Shown one piece after another: positions 16,229 through 26,653 of a stretch of DNA of 64,000 nucleotides. This DNA comes from Chitinophagaceae bacterium. GTDB taxonomy: Bacteria > Bacteroidota > Bacteroidia > Chitinophagales > Chitinophagaceae. The stretch is from contig JADJOC010000003.1 of NCBI GenBank assembly GCA_016713965.1, positions 356,584 through 420,583 of the forward strand. Direction: 5' to 3'. Positions within the stretch are counted from its first letter, which is position 1. The number at the start of each line of letters is the position of its first letter. The position numbers and the translations under genes are program-made. The notes beneath the pieces are model-generated. The model saw only the letters and a program-made list of their open reading frames with translations, did not search any database and was not told where the DNA came from.

Positions 16229-17602
16229 TTACTGAATAATAGGAATTAATAAATTAAAATCAGGCTCTTTAATGACAAAATCTGCTATGTCATCCAGCGA
16301 TTTGCTGGTAGAACAAAAAGATACACCAATACCTGATTTCTTTAGTATGCACATATCATTCTCACCATCACCAATTGCAAGCGTATCGGAAACAGGAACA
16401 TTAAAGCTGCTGCAAATATGGCTTAAAGCATGTGTTTTACAATATTCGTGATTGCATATATTTCCTTCGTGGGGAAGAAAAAAAGAAGGGATTTTAACTT
16501 CCCCGGTTGCGATACTTTTTGAAAACTCCAGTTCGTTAGCAAGAGAAAAATCAAATAAGAAACGGTTCTTAAAATGATTGGTAATACAATCGTAGCTGTC
16601 CGATATTATTCCTACAATAAAGCCATTTTCTTTAAGCAGGCCAATGATTTTTTGTGTATTATCTGTAATCCCTATTCCTTCAGCCACCTTCAAAATTTCA
16701 CTGATACTTTTACCTTTTAAGAGGCGGGCTATCTGTTTTGTTCTGATAAAAGGATTTGGCTGTGTGGTTATAATTTCAGTCACCGCCTTTTTAAAATTAA
16801 ATTTTTCAGCAGCAGCATGTATAAAGCTTCCCCTGAGCAAAGTGTTATCCATATCAAATATGGCTATCTTCCTTATTTCTTTAGAACTCTCCCTGATGGC
16901 AAATTCCATTTGTTCCCTGATGAGTTGTATGTGTTCAAGGGTTTCGTAATTATTTTCATCAGTATGTCTGGATTTTTTTAGAATAACTGCGGCAACTTCC
17001 CGGGACATTTTTCCTAACTGCTCTAATGGCTGCATTTTATTTTCAATATGGCCAATGCCTATTTCTTCAATCCTTGCACCCATCTGGTGCATATCTATCA
17101 ATATACCTATATCTACCCCATAGCCTTCTTCAAATTGGATTTTTTCAAACATATTTTTTTTCCCGGCAATCATTCCGCTTAATGGCTGCCAGAAAGAAGG
17201 AAAGCCAGAATATAAAATTGATAATAACGGTTTTGCTACCAGCTCCGTTACCCTACCCGCTTGCCGTGAAAAACAGGATTTGGGAAAATCAGCTTTATTA
17301 CTAATAATAGGCTCTGTCAAAAGATGAACAATATTTTTTGGATAAGTAATAATATCAGCATCCAGAAAAACCAGAATGGGATTACCGGCATAAAGTACAC
17401 CATCCTTCATTGAAGAACCTTTGCCTAATTTGGTGCTGGTAATTACTATTGCCCCTTCTTTCCTGGCTTCTTCAATAGTATTATCCATCGATTTATCATC
17501 CACTACAATTACTTCCGTAACATTAGGAGAATTTTTAGCCAGCCGTACTACATTTCCGATCGTATGTTCTTCATTTAATGCGGGTATAATAACTGTAATC
17601 AT
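16229..17602 (-). CDS. GT2/GT81-like glycosyltransferase fused to a HAD phosphatase
   Basis: This 457-residue two-domain enzyme has a GT-A glycosyltransferase (1-215) with IPALNEEHTIGNVV, VVDDKSMDNT, the metal motif FLDADI and the acceptor loop PLSGMIAGKKNMFE ... GYGVDIGILID, resembling glucosyl-3-phosphoglycerate synthase. Residues 245-457 are a SerB-like HAD phosphatase with DMDNTLLRGSF, the SDS motif, and GDGENDM. A phosphosugar made by the first domain could be dephosphorylated by the second, as in glucosylglycerate or mannosylglycerate synthesis; that product is inference. The start overlaps the DUF389 stop in TAATG, so translation is probably coupled. It sits in the ion and stress island, which suits a compatible-solute role. 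Confidence 0.88.
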   Translation of the reverse strand: MITVIIPALNEEHTIGNVVRLAKNSPNVTEVIVVDDKSMDNTIEEARKEGAIVITSTKLGKGSSMKDGVLYAGNPILVFLDADIITYPKNIVHLLTEPIISNKADFPKSCFSRQAGRVTELVAKPLLSILYSGFPSFWQPLSGMIAGKKNMFEKIQFEEGYGVDIGILIDMHQMGARIEEIGIGHIENKMQPLEQLGKMSREVAAVILKKSRHTDENNYETLEHIQLIREQMEFAIRESSKEIRKIAIFDMDNTLLRGSFIHAAAEKFNFKKAVTEIITTQPNPFIRTKQIARLLKGKSISEILKVAEGIGITDNTQKIIGLLKENGFIVGIISDSYDCITNHFKNRFLFDFSLANELEFSKSIATGEVKIPSFFLPHEGNICNHEYCKTHALSHICSSFNVPVSDTLAIGDGENDMCILKKSGIGVSFCSTSKSLDDIADFVIKEPDFNLLIPIIQ

Positions 17603-18913
17603 TATTGAAAAATTAAATTAATATTTGGTTGATTTAACCTGACTTGTAACCAATTCTTTAGCCTGGCTTTTTCCCGTGAAGGAATATTCCCGGACATGGA
17701 TAACAAAATCAGCATAGTATTTTGAGTTGTACTGTCGCTCAATATTGCCGATGGTTGGATAATTGCATTTCTTACACCGGGAAACTGTGCTTTTATTTCT
17801 GCAAATACCTGGTTGCTTAATACCTGTTGATTTTTAATACTGTCAATTTGTAACTGTAACTCTTTTCCCTGTTCTTCTTTTATTGCCAAAACCTTTGTTA
17901 ACTGGTTTAGCTGTTCATTTTGTTCATCGCTTTTATTGTCAGTGTTTTCAGATAAGTAGGCAAATCCCTGGTTTATTTCTAACGAAGTATTTTGTAAATT
18001 ATACTTTTTTAATTCACCCTTTAATTTATCTATTTCACCAGGAGATATTTCTTTACCGCCAAATACAAGAGTTATTGTACGGGATTTGGTATCAATTTTT
18101 TGTTTAGTAAATAATCGTTTGGGAAATGGGCCTCATTAGCAATAAAGCGGTTTGCATTTTTAATAAACCTGTCCTGCTGTACCATGTCATAGCCAAAATA
18201 TATACTGGGTAACAATGTTGCCAATACAATTACCCCAATAACACGGTTTGCAATTTTATCGGCTTTTTTATTTTGTAAATGTTTGTGAGGAAAATGCAGC
18301 AAGCGAACGATGATAAAAGTAGCTAATGCAATAAAAACCGTGTTGATAATAAAAAGATAGAATGCCCCATAAAAAAAATTAAATTGAAATGTTGCCAACC
18401 CATAACCCGCTGTACAAAGTGGTGGCATTAAAGCTGTAGCAATAGCTACGCCAGGTATTACATTTCCTTTTTGCCTGCTTGAAGTAGCTATAATACCGGC
18501 AAACCCTCCAAATAGTGCAATTAATACATCATAAATACTGGGCGAAGTTCTTGCTAAAATTTCCGAATGCGCTGCATTTAACGGGGAAAGCAAAAAGAAA
18601 ATAGTAGAAGTGGTTAAGGCAGCACCGGTTGCAATCAAATAATTGTATATTGATTTTCTCAATAAGGTTAAATCATTAATGCCTATTCCCAGGCCAATTC
18701 CCATAATAGGCCCCATTAATGGAGAAATAAGCATGGCGCCTATAATAACGGCTGTAGAATTTAAATTAAGCCCAAGTGACGCTATAAATATTGCAAAAAT
18801 GAGTATCCATAAATTAGTGCCACGAAAACTACCCCGTTATCAATATTTTTGATAACAGCTTGCAATTCTTCTTTTTCGTGATCCAGTTTAAATTTATCAA
18901 AAAAATTATTCAA
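17602..18913 (-). CDS. DUF389 family membrane protein, frameshifted
   Basis: The DUF389 (TIGR00341-like) hydrophobic domain is seen in 18072-18734 (LISPLMGPIMGIGLGIGIND, GNVIPGVAIATALMPPLCTA) with about six membrane segments. The upstream codons to about 18913 add EELQAVIKNIDNG and LGLNLNSTAVIIGA through one more break. A soluble C-terminal domain runs from about 18100 to 17602 and reads continuously with the open piece at 17602-17889. The breaks lie near 18105 and 18830. The initiation codon may be TTG at about 18913; no ATG fits. The family role is unknown. Its stop codon overlaps the start of the glycosyltransferase-phosphatase gene. Confidence 0.85.
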
Positions 18914-19296
18914 AGTCTATTATTTAGTGATAAATACGGCAAAGATAAAACTTAATAGTTGCTCAAAGTTTAATTATCAGGTAATGAAATGCAAGAATTA
19001 TAAGAATAAATGATAAGCAGATATAAAGTGTAAACATAGTAATCTAAAATGTTTATCCCGAGGTATTATTACCTAAATTAAAATGTTGTTAAAATTAATA
19101 CTTTCATTTTCATAATATAGATGTAATTATATAGATCCAATATGTCATAACACTTTTCAATATTTTAAAAAAATAATAGAAGCACTTTCCTACTTAAAGA
19201 AGCTTGGTATTTGTCCGGCAAAAATTCTTTAATTTATTTTTACATACAATATGCTATACTTCTGGAAACATTGTCTGAGCTCATAAATTTTAATTA
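18914..19296. other. intergenic, no gene seen
   Basis: AT-rich stretch between the DUF389 gene and the PRC-barrel remnant. I see no convincing frame, RNA or repeat in it. Confidence 0.55.
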
Positions 19297-19515
19297 CTAT
19301 TTATGATCAATAAAATTTCCATAATAGTTTTGGAGATTGGATTCATAAGACTCACTTATTTCCTGGCTTAGCTCATATTCAGGGCTATCTTTTACATGTT
19401 CCATCGTAGCGTTAACAATAACGGTGGATGAATCCCATTGTATTTTTTTATCCAATTAGGAGAAATAATCACCCTTTTCCCGGAAACCAATTAAACTTAT
19501 AACTGTGTGTTTCAT
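19297..19515 (-). pseudogene. PRC-barrel protein remnant with internal deletion
   Basis: From ATG 19515 the frame reads MKHTVISLIGFREKGDYFS, a typical PRC-barrel start, then a TAA. It continues in the same frame as LDKKIQWDSSTVIVNATMEH and VKDSPEYELSQEISESYE, the typical C-terminal end of larger Bacteroidota PRC-barrel stress proteins, and ends at TAG 19297-19299. The central barrel of 100 or more residues is missing. This is a collapsed gene and not a simple frameshift. It lies 9 bases upstream of the AI-2E family gene on the same strand. Confidence 0.7.
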
Positions 19516-19524
19516 AAATTATTT

Positions 19525-20568
19525 TTAAATTTTCTCCCGGTTAATGCTCTTGATATATGTTTCCTGCACTATAACCATTACTATAATCATCAACGAACTT
19601 GCTAATAAAAGCCCCCATCCGCCTATTAAAATCCCCATCACTAATTGTGAAATAATAATAAGAGCAGGTGGGATATTAATTAATTTATTTTCTACAAAGG
19701 GGGTAATAAAATTGCTTTCTATTACTTGAACTAAGATATATAAACCTGCTACAAGTCCGGCTGTTACCGGCCCTTGCATTAAGCCAACAAGTACTGCAGG
19801 TATCAGTGCAATTAAAGGGCCGAAATTGGGTATAAAACTTAATATGCCTGCTATCAGTGCAAGTGCAAGCCACATTGGGATACCCATAATTATCAGCCCA
19901 ACAGCAGTTAAAATAAAAACAACCAGCATTGCAAACAATTTTCCTTTAAGCCATTTTTTTAAAAGGTTTACTATATTGTTCAGTATAATATTTGTTTTTC
20001 GGCGTCCTGATTTTGGCACTAATTGAACGATACCTTTTTTATACTGCTGGGGTGAAACCGTAAAAAAAATACCTAAAAATAATATAACGTAAATGTCCCC
20101 TAATATGCCAAATGTTGTTTTGAAAAAAGTAGCTGCAAACCCCTTGGCTTTTTCCGGCATCTGTGGCGAAGACAAGGTTTGAATTATTTTTTTCCCGATA
20201 GGGTGCTGGCTCAATTTTTCTTTTGCACTTTGAATTGATCCTGGTAGTGTTTCGCTAAGCTGAGATAATTGTGATTGCACTTCTGCGCCAACCAGCCAGA
20301 AGGTGCTAGTAATAATGAGTACCGTTCCTATAACCGAAATGGTTAAACATAACCCAACGTTCCATTTGGTTTTTTTCTCTATTAAGGAACTTACAGCTCT
20401 GAAAAATACGGCTATTAATACCCCGGCAAGTATGAGTAAAAAAACATTAAAAGCTGTCTTTAACAGTGATAATATTAACACTATTAATGCAAGTATACTT
20501 CCTGTTATCCATACCCTTTGGGGGAAGGTATAACCATTATTATTATCTGCATTGTCTTTATGTAACAT
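19525..20568 (-). CDS. AI-2E family (PerM/YhhT) transporter
   Basis: This intact 347-residue inner-membrane protein has about eight membrane segments: three near the N-terminus, then a long soluble part (105-150, SQLSETLPGSIQSAKEKL), then LFLGIFFTVSP, and a C-terminal block with LALALIAGILSFIPNFGPLI and VQVIESNFITPFVENKLI, the family signature. Members have been linked to autoinducer-2 export or to Na+(Li+)/H+ antiport; the substrate cannot be told here. The copper-binding Cys-rich gene ends 70 bases upstream on the same strand. Confidence 0.93.
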   Translation of the reverse strand: MLHKDNADNNNGYTFPQRVWITGSILALIVLILSLLKTAFNVFLLILAGVLIAVFFRAVSSLIEKKTKWNVGLCLTISVIGTVLIITSTFWLVGAEVQSQLSQLSETLPGSIQSAKEKLSQHPIGKKIIQTLSSPQMPEKAKGFAATFFKTTFGILGDIYVILFLGIFFTVSPQQYKKGIVQLVPKSGRRKTNIILNNIVNLLKKWLKGKLFAMLVVFILTAVGLIIMGIPMWLALALIAGILSFIPNFGPLIALIPAVLVGLMQGPVTAGLVAGLYILVQVIESNFITPFVENKLINIPPALIIISQLVMGILIGGWGLLLASSLMIIVMVIVQETYIKSINREKI

Positions 20569-20638
20569 AGTAAAGTATTAAGTATTGTACAATTATTATT
20601 GGTGCAATTTGTTAAAAAGCCTATTCTTCTTATTTCTT

Positions 20639-20969
20639 CTATGCTACCATTTTGCGGCACTCTTCCGCACAGCGTTTACACTCCTTGGCACATTGCTGAC
20701 AATGTTCAGTTTTGTGTTGGGCACATTCAATGCCACATGCTTCACATATCAGCACAAATGCGGCACATCTCTTTTGATTTATTGCTGCCTAAACTCATTA
20801 ATTGTGCTGCTGCAAAGCATATAGCAGCACATTCCATATCCATACGGATACAATTCGCCATCATCTTTACATCTTCTTCCTGTGTGCAGGATGAAGCGCA
20901 ATAATTACATATAGAAGCACATCTTAAGCATGCTTCTATACAAGCATGGTAAGTTTGATAATTTGCCAT
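20639..20969 (-). CDS. four-helix-bundle copper-binding Cys-rich protein (DUF326), frameshifted
   Basis: About 109 residues contain Cys spaced along helices: ACIEACLRCASICNYCASSC, then NCIRMDMECAAICFAA and, after one missing base near 20744, ICEACGIECAQHKTEHCQQC, AKECKRCAEECRKM and a stop at 20639-20641. The pattern of CxxxC pairs on four helices is that of DUF326/Csp-like proteins, which store Cu(I) or take part in metal detoxification. The open piece alone (20742-20969) would lose the last helix. It precedes the AI-2E family gene and may share its transcript. Confidence 0.9.
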
Positions 20970-21480
20970 AATTATTTATTTTTTCAATTAGTAGATATAT
21001 AAAATAAAAAACGCGATGTCACTATTTTTGGTACAAAAGCTATACCATTAAACTCAAATTTTGAGATATCTTCTTTACTTGTGATAAACGCAATACTATG
21101 TTGCTGGTTTATTAAGTTTATTGTTATTAACAGCAAGATGAATTCGCTTGTTTTAATAGTGTAGAAAGTGTAGAATATGTTGCCGAAAGAGGGGATAATA
21201 ATATAACTCTGTTAATTTTCATTTTTCAAAATTTCTTTTTTCTTATTTAAGAGATGTAAGCTTTATTAAATACATCAATATACTTAGACACTCGATTTAT
21301 TTTTAATTAGAATGCTTTTTGTATTACGGAACTTACAAGTTCTAGATAAGTTACAGGTAACCGTAATATTAATTAAATACTTCTTCGGCTTAACTAATTT
21401 ATTATCCAATATTAGCTTAATACAATTATTACAGTATGGTATTTGCTTTTATCTAATAAAATAAATGCAAAATAATATTT
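20970..21480. other. intergenic between divergent genes
   Basis: This 511-base AT-rich region separates the copper-binding gene from the hydroxylase gene. A small palindrome CTCAAATTTTGAG near 21054-21066 is the only symmetric element noticed. No gene or RNA is evident. Confidence 0.5.
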
Positions 21481-22395
21481 ATGGAAAATAATACACTGAC
21501 GAACTGGTTTGGGGCTCCTGAAATAACATATGGACAAATTAAAGACATCAGTAAGAATTCACCTGAAATAATTGTTTGGGCTGCCCCTGTCATGTTCTTT
21601 TTTGTTTTATTGGAGTGGTATATCTCTTATAAAGAAAATAAACAATTGTATAAGAAGGCAGAAACACTTGGATCTGTTTTAGTGGGAATCGGTAATGTAA
21701 CAATTGCTTTTGCGCTAAAGTTTGTTTTACTATCACTGATTGTAATAGTTTATAATTTAGTACCCTGGAGAATGTATTTTAATTGGTGGGCAATACTACC
21801 CTGCTACATCATCTTCGATTTTTGCAGTTATTGGGCGCATAGGATATCACATCAACAAAGATTTTGGTGGGCTACTCATGTTGTGCACCATAGCAGTGAA
21901 CATTATAACCTCACCGTATCATTTAGGCTAAGTTGGGTTCAACATATAAAAATAATATTTTTTGTTCCGGTAGCATTATTAGGGTTTCATCCGATAATTT
22001 TTTTTATCGTTAACCAGGTAGCTGTGCTTTTCCAATTTTGGGTGCATACAGAATATATCGGTCGTTTACACCCTGTTATTGAATATATTTTTGCAACGCC
22101 TTCTAATCATCGTGTCCACCATGGGTCACAAGAAAAGTATATAAATAAAAACTTTGCAGCAACATTTATTTTATGGAACAGGATTTTTGGAACTTATCAA
22201 AAAGAGGAAGAAAAAGTTAAATATGGAGTTACACACAATATAGAAAATAAAGCTAACCCTTTCTATATTAATTTTCACGAGTTTGCTGATATATGGAAAG
22301 ACCTAAGAGGCGCAAAAACATGGAACAAAAAATGGTTTTACCTGTTTGGAAATCCTATAGCGGTTGCTAAAGAAAAAGAAAAAAGAAAACTTTAA
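21481..22395 (+). CDS. sterol desaturase/fatty acid hydroxylase family protein
   Basis: This intact 304-residue membrane-bound di-iron oxygenase has the His clusters in order: HRISHQ (HxxxH, near 120), HVVHHSSEH (HxxHH, near 133), and SNHRVHH (near 213). Hydrophobic segments lie at about 30-48, 68-95 and 160-190. Such enzymes hydroxylate or desaturate lipid chains with O2. The substrate is unknown; in Bacteroidota they are common beside envelope genes. It stands alone on the plus strand between minus-strand genes. Confidence 0.92.
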   Translation: MENNTLTNWFGAPEITYGQIKDISKNSPEIIVWAAPVMFFFVLLEWYISYKENKQLYKKAETLGSVLVGIGNVTIAFALKFVLLSLIVIVYNLVPWRMYFNWWAILPCYIIFDFCSYWAHRISHQQRFWWATHVVHHSSEHYNLTVSFRLSWVQHIKIIFFVPVALLGFHPIIFFIVNQVAVLFQFWVHTEYIGRLHPVIEYIFATPSNHRVHHGSQEKYINKNFAATFILWNRIFGTYQKEEEKVKYGVTHNIENKANPFYINFHEFADIWKDLRGAKTWNKKWFYLFGNPIAVAKEKEKRKL

Positions 22396-22520
22396 AATTT
22401 ATATTGAGCAAGCAAAACTAAAGCGCTGATGTTTTGTGTTACTTGTAACTACTACTTCAATTTTAATTCTTTAAACCTCTGGCTAATAGTCATTATTGTT
22501 AATAATATTAAGAAGTAATA

Positions 22521-23695
22521 TCAAGCTTTCTCTTTCTGATGGTAAAATTTCAGATACATATAACCAACAAGCCCGGCAACTGCTGAAGAAATTAATACTG
22601 CAATTTTAGAAGCTATAACAATTTGTCCGTCTTTAAAAGCTAGTAATGTAATAAAGATGGACATTGTAAAACCAATACCACCCAAAATTCCTGCACCAAT
22701 AATATGATTCCAGTTAATATCAGCTGTAAGACTGCTTATTTTAAGCTTAACAGCTGTAAAAGCAAAAACCAAAACTCCCAATGGTTTACCTATTACCAGC
22801 CCAATCATAATACCGATACTATTTTTTGACACAAGGTGGTTATACCACCCGGAAGTAAATACTATACCGGTATTGGCTAACGCAAATATTGGCAGTATGA
22901 TAAATGCAACAGGTTTATGAAGGAAATGTTGTAATTTATAAGATGGCGAGTTTTCATCGCCATTCCCAAATGGTAATGCAAATGCCAATAATACACCACT
23001 GATAGTAGCGTGTACGCCTGACTGTAACATGCAATACCACATTATTATTCCCGGCAATAAATAAAATAGCAGGTTATTAATTTTAACCTGTTAAAAATTA
23101 ATAACAGTATAAATATTGCTATGGCTATCCCAAAATAAATCATTGAAAAAGTTTCCGTATAAAAAATTGCAATGGTAATAATAGCTCCCAGGTCATCAAT
23201 AATAGCAAAAGCAGTAAGAAATATTTTTAAAGTTGCCGGTACTTTATCACCCAGTAAAGAAAGAATACCTAAGGAAAATGCAATATCAGTAGCCATAGGA
23301 ATACCAAAACCGGGTTGTGTAACTGTTCCTTTATTAAGTATAAAATGAATGATAGCAGGTACAAACATCCCGCCAATAGCTGCGAAAAAAGGCAGGGAAG
23401 CATTTTTAAAACTGGATAACTCCCCAATATAAATCTCCCGTTCTATTTCAAGCCCTATTAATAAAAAAAATATCGCCATTAACCCATCGTTAATCCAGTG
23501 TTCAATAGAGTAATTCAACCGGATGCTTTCAGTATTTATCCCAATGTTCTGGTGCCAGAAGTGAAGGTAGCCCTCTCCCATATTACTATTTGCAATAGCT
23601 ATAGACAGGACAGTGCAAGCAATCAGGATAAAACCACCTGCTTTTTCACTATTAAAAAAATCTGAAAATAATTTAGTAAGTACGGGCTTCATCAA
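22521..23695 (-). CDS. nhaA: Na+/H+ antiporter NhaA, frameshifted
   Basis: Pieces 23045-23695 and 22521-23057 form one protein of about 390 residues, the normal NhaA length. The signature GIPMATDIAFSLGILSLLG with the essential Asp, and AIIDDLGAIITI with the Asp pair of the ion site, lie in the first piece. The second has the GVHATISGVLLAF and IIGAGILGGIGFTMSIF motifs. The break is near 23057, where the first frame runs into a short false tail. The protein exports Na+ in exchange for H+ at the inner membrane. Its neighbours are a ClC channel and other transport genes. Confidence 0.93.
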
Positions 23696-24001
23696 TTACA
23701 TTTTATGAGTTACAATTTTATAATTCGGCTCTCGAGGCAAATTTATTCAATTACCCTCACATCAAACTTATTATTAAATTCACTCACAGAATTATAAAAG
23801 GCTAAATATTGTATAATGATAACGTCCAAAACTCTCCATACTTTTATGGATTGGAAAAATGATTTTCATTTACGAAAAGTTTATCTTTAATAAATGAAAT
23901 GCAAGTATAAATAGCTAAGGTTTATATTTGCTGCCATAGAGGTCAAATTTCTGAAAAATTAAGTTAGTACGCAGAAAGAAATTGTTATTATTCTACTCTT
24001 G

Positions 24002-24026
24002 ATTTTCCAAGACTTTGTTGGAAAAT
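24002..24026. promoter_or_regulatory. inverted repeat upstream of the ClC gene
   Basis: ATTTTCCAA and TTGGAAAAT are perfect 9-bp arms around GACTTTG, 40 bases before the ClC start. It could be an operator or a leader hairpin. The 370-base gap to nhaA (23696-24065) otherwise shows no gene. Confidence 0.35.
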
Positions 24027-24065
24027 TAAGATTGTTCTTTTATTTTTTAAATCATTAGCTATAAC

Positions 24066-25838
24066 ATGTTTTCATTTGTACATAAAAAAATAAATTTTCT
24101 ATTATTTCCTTTGCGGAAAAAGCTACCAGAAAAGCAGTTTATTATAGCAGCAGCCATTGTAGTGGGATTGTCGGCAAGTACTGTAGCTATTATTCTTAAA
24201 TCGTTCGTATTTTGGTTGCACAAAGTAGTTACTGAAAATGTTATTTTATTACATTGGAAATATAGTTTTGCTTTTTTACCTATTGCGGGAATTGTATTTA
24301 CTGTGTGGGTTATAAGGCAATTTTTAAAGGCAACCTTTTAAAAGGAAGCGATAAAATTGTTTATGCTATTGCAAAAAGTCAAGTATTTTACCTGTCAGCC
24401 AGATGTATTCACATGTAATTACCAGTGGCATCACTGTAGGCACAGGTGGGTCTGCAGGCCTTGAATCTCCTATTGTGGCTACAAGTGCAGCCATCGGTTC
24501 TAATTTTGCGCAAACATATCATTTAAATTACAGGGATAGGACTTTGATGCTAGCATGCGGTGTAGCCGGAGGAATTGCCGCTGCATTCAATGCTCCTATT
24601 ACGGGTGTTTTATTTGTATTGGAAGTATTACTGTTAGATGTTTCTATCGGTTCATTCATACCCCTAATTATTGCTGCTGCATCGGGTGCCCTGTTATCAA
24701 AAATAATTTTAAAAGAAGGCATATTGCTTTCCTTCGGTTTACAATCACCATTTAATTATAATAATGTACCATTTTATATTTTGTTAGGAATATTGGCAGG
24801 ATTTGTTTCTTTATATTATGCTAAAATATTTGTCCGGCTGGAACACCGGATGTTAAAAATAAAAAGTATTTATAAACGGGCTATCACAGGTGGGCTGTTA
24901 TTGTCATTACTGATTTTAATTTTTCCAACTTTATTTGGTGAAGGATATGAAAGTATTAAATCATTGGCAAATATGCAACCCGAAAAGATATTTTCAAACA
25001 GCATTTTACATACGGTGTTTGAAAATAAAGTTGCAATACTATTGGGAGTTACTATAATTATGCTTTTAAAAGTTGTAGCCACTGCTTTAACGTTAGGCAG
25101 TGGCGGCAATGGAGGTAATTTCGCACCATCCCTATTCGTAGGTGCGTACCTAGGGTTTTCTTATTCTTCTGTTTTGCAATTGCTTGGTTTTACTAAAGTG
25201 CCCAGTAGCAACTATACCATTGTGGCTATGGCAGGTATTTTAAGTGGTGTTTTTTACGCCCCCTTAACTGCTATTTTTTTAATCGCAGAAATTACGGGAG
25301 GATATGAATTGATGATCCCCTTAATGATTGTTTCTGCTATAAGCTACGCCATTGTAAAATCTTTTCAACCATTATCTATGGAAATGAAACGCTTAGCTCA
25401 TAGCAATAAAATTAATACACATGACATGGATAAATTTTTATTAAGTAAACTGGAACTTACCGAGTTAATAGAAAATGACTATGCTATTATTAAACCTGAA
25501 TATAGCCTGCAGAAATTGATAACGATAATCAAAAACTCGGGTAAGCATACTTTTCCTGTTGTGGACAATGATGACCAACTGGTTGGCGTTATAGAATTAA
25601 ATCAAATAAAAGATATTATTTTAATTCAGAAAAATATAATGAAATATTTGTAAAACACCTGATGGTACAGCCAGCTGATAAAATAACGGATCAGGATGAC
25701 ATACATTCGATTTTAATTAAATTGGATGTATGTGAAGAAAATCACTTGCCGGTTGTTTATGATGGAAAATATATCGGATTTATCTCCAAAGCTTTGTTGC
25801 TAACCAAATACAGGGACGAAATATTAAAAACATCCTAA
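24066..25838 (+). CDS. ClC-family chloride channel with CBS domains, frameshifted
   Basis: About 590 residues in pieces 24066-24341, 24403-25653 and a tail to the TAA at 25836-25838. Family motifs are VGTGGSAGLESP (with the gating Glu), the GVAGGIAAAFNAPI segment, and the second-half GSGGNGGNFAPSLFVGA. After the channel, CBS domain 1 (ELIENDYAIIKPEYSL) is in the open piece; CBS domain 2 (EENHLPVVYDGKYIGFISK) appears only after correcting one base near 25650. Another break is near 24335-24400. It mediates Cl- flux or Cl-/H+ exchange at the inner membrane. Confidence 0.92.
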
Positions 25839-26151
25839 CATAACCGTTACTCTATTCCAACATTTTTATTTTGATATTGTTTTATTCTGACAACTCATAT
25901 ACCTTAAAAGTAGATGCAGAATTTAAAGCATTAGAATTATCCACATAGTATAACGAAAATGAAAGACCAGTAGAAATATGCAGGATAGAAAACTTACTAT
26001 CACAGGCATTGAAAATAATATAACCCAAATACTTTACAAGTAATGTAAAGAAATTAAAGTCGGTAAGATGCTTATAAAACCAGTACTTTGAATTACTGGC
26101 AAAAACACAAATATTTGATTTAGTTTGTCATAGAACTCCAAATTATTTTCC
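25839..26151. other. intergenic, nothing recognised
   Basis: A 313-base AT-rich gap between the convergent ClC and PNPOx-like genes. I see no gene or strong hairpin. Confidence 0.5.
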
Positions 26152-26625
26152 CTAATGCCGTTCATTTCTTACAGCATCCCCCATCTCATACCTTCCGGTT
26201 TTATTTTTCAGCTGTATTTTAAATAAGACTCCATTTATATTTTCCGTCGTACTTGCCGTAAAAGGCCAATCATCACCGAATTGCATTGTTTTACTGGTGA
26301 TAAAAGGCAAAGAACGGTTTAGCAATATCTGTAAAGCATCTTTGCGATCTGCTTCTTTTGTTATTTCTTCAAATTTCCCCCAGGCAATCACACTTTTCCA
26401 GTCCGATAAATTTTCCAATACATCCACTTCAAAACATACCTGCGGGTTTTGTTTCATCATGTTCAGCTTCATCCCTTCATAAGTATGGCAGTATATGGTG
26501 TTATCATGATAGGCGTAGCTTGTAGGCACTACATAAGTAATATTATCAGCATGGCAACCAATACGGCCTACCAGTTGTTTTGTAAGCACTTCTTCTATTT
26601 GTTCCCGGGTTAATTGTCCAAACAT
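26152..26625 (-). CDS. pyridoxamine 5'-phosphate oxidase-like flavin-binding protein
   Basis: This 157-residue split-barrel protein has the N-terminal LTREQIEEVLTKQLVGRIGC followed by VVPTSYAYHDNTIYCHTYEG and the QNPQVCFEVD strand, typical of the FMN-binding Pyridox_ox_2 group (nitroimidazole-resistance or heme/flavin-linked oxidoreductases). The true reaction is unknown. It lies 28 bases after the OsmC gene on the same strand and probably shares its promoter beside the FNR-type palindrome. Such PNPOx-like genes are frequent members of hypoxia and stress regulons in other bacteria. Confidence 0.9.
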   Translation of the reverse strand: MFGQLTREQIEEVLTKQLVGRIGCHADNITYVVPTSYAYHDNTIYCHTYEGMKLNMMKQNPQVCFEVDVLENLSDWKSVIAWGKFEEITKEADRKDALQILLNRSLPFITSKTMQFGDDWPFTASTTENINGVLFKIQLKNKTGRYEMGDAVRNERH

Positions 26626-26653
26626 GTTTTTTATATTTAAAAATTGATGATTT

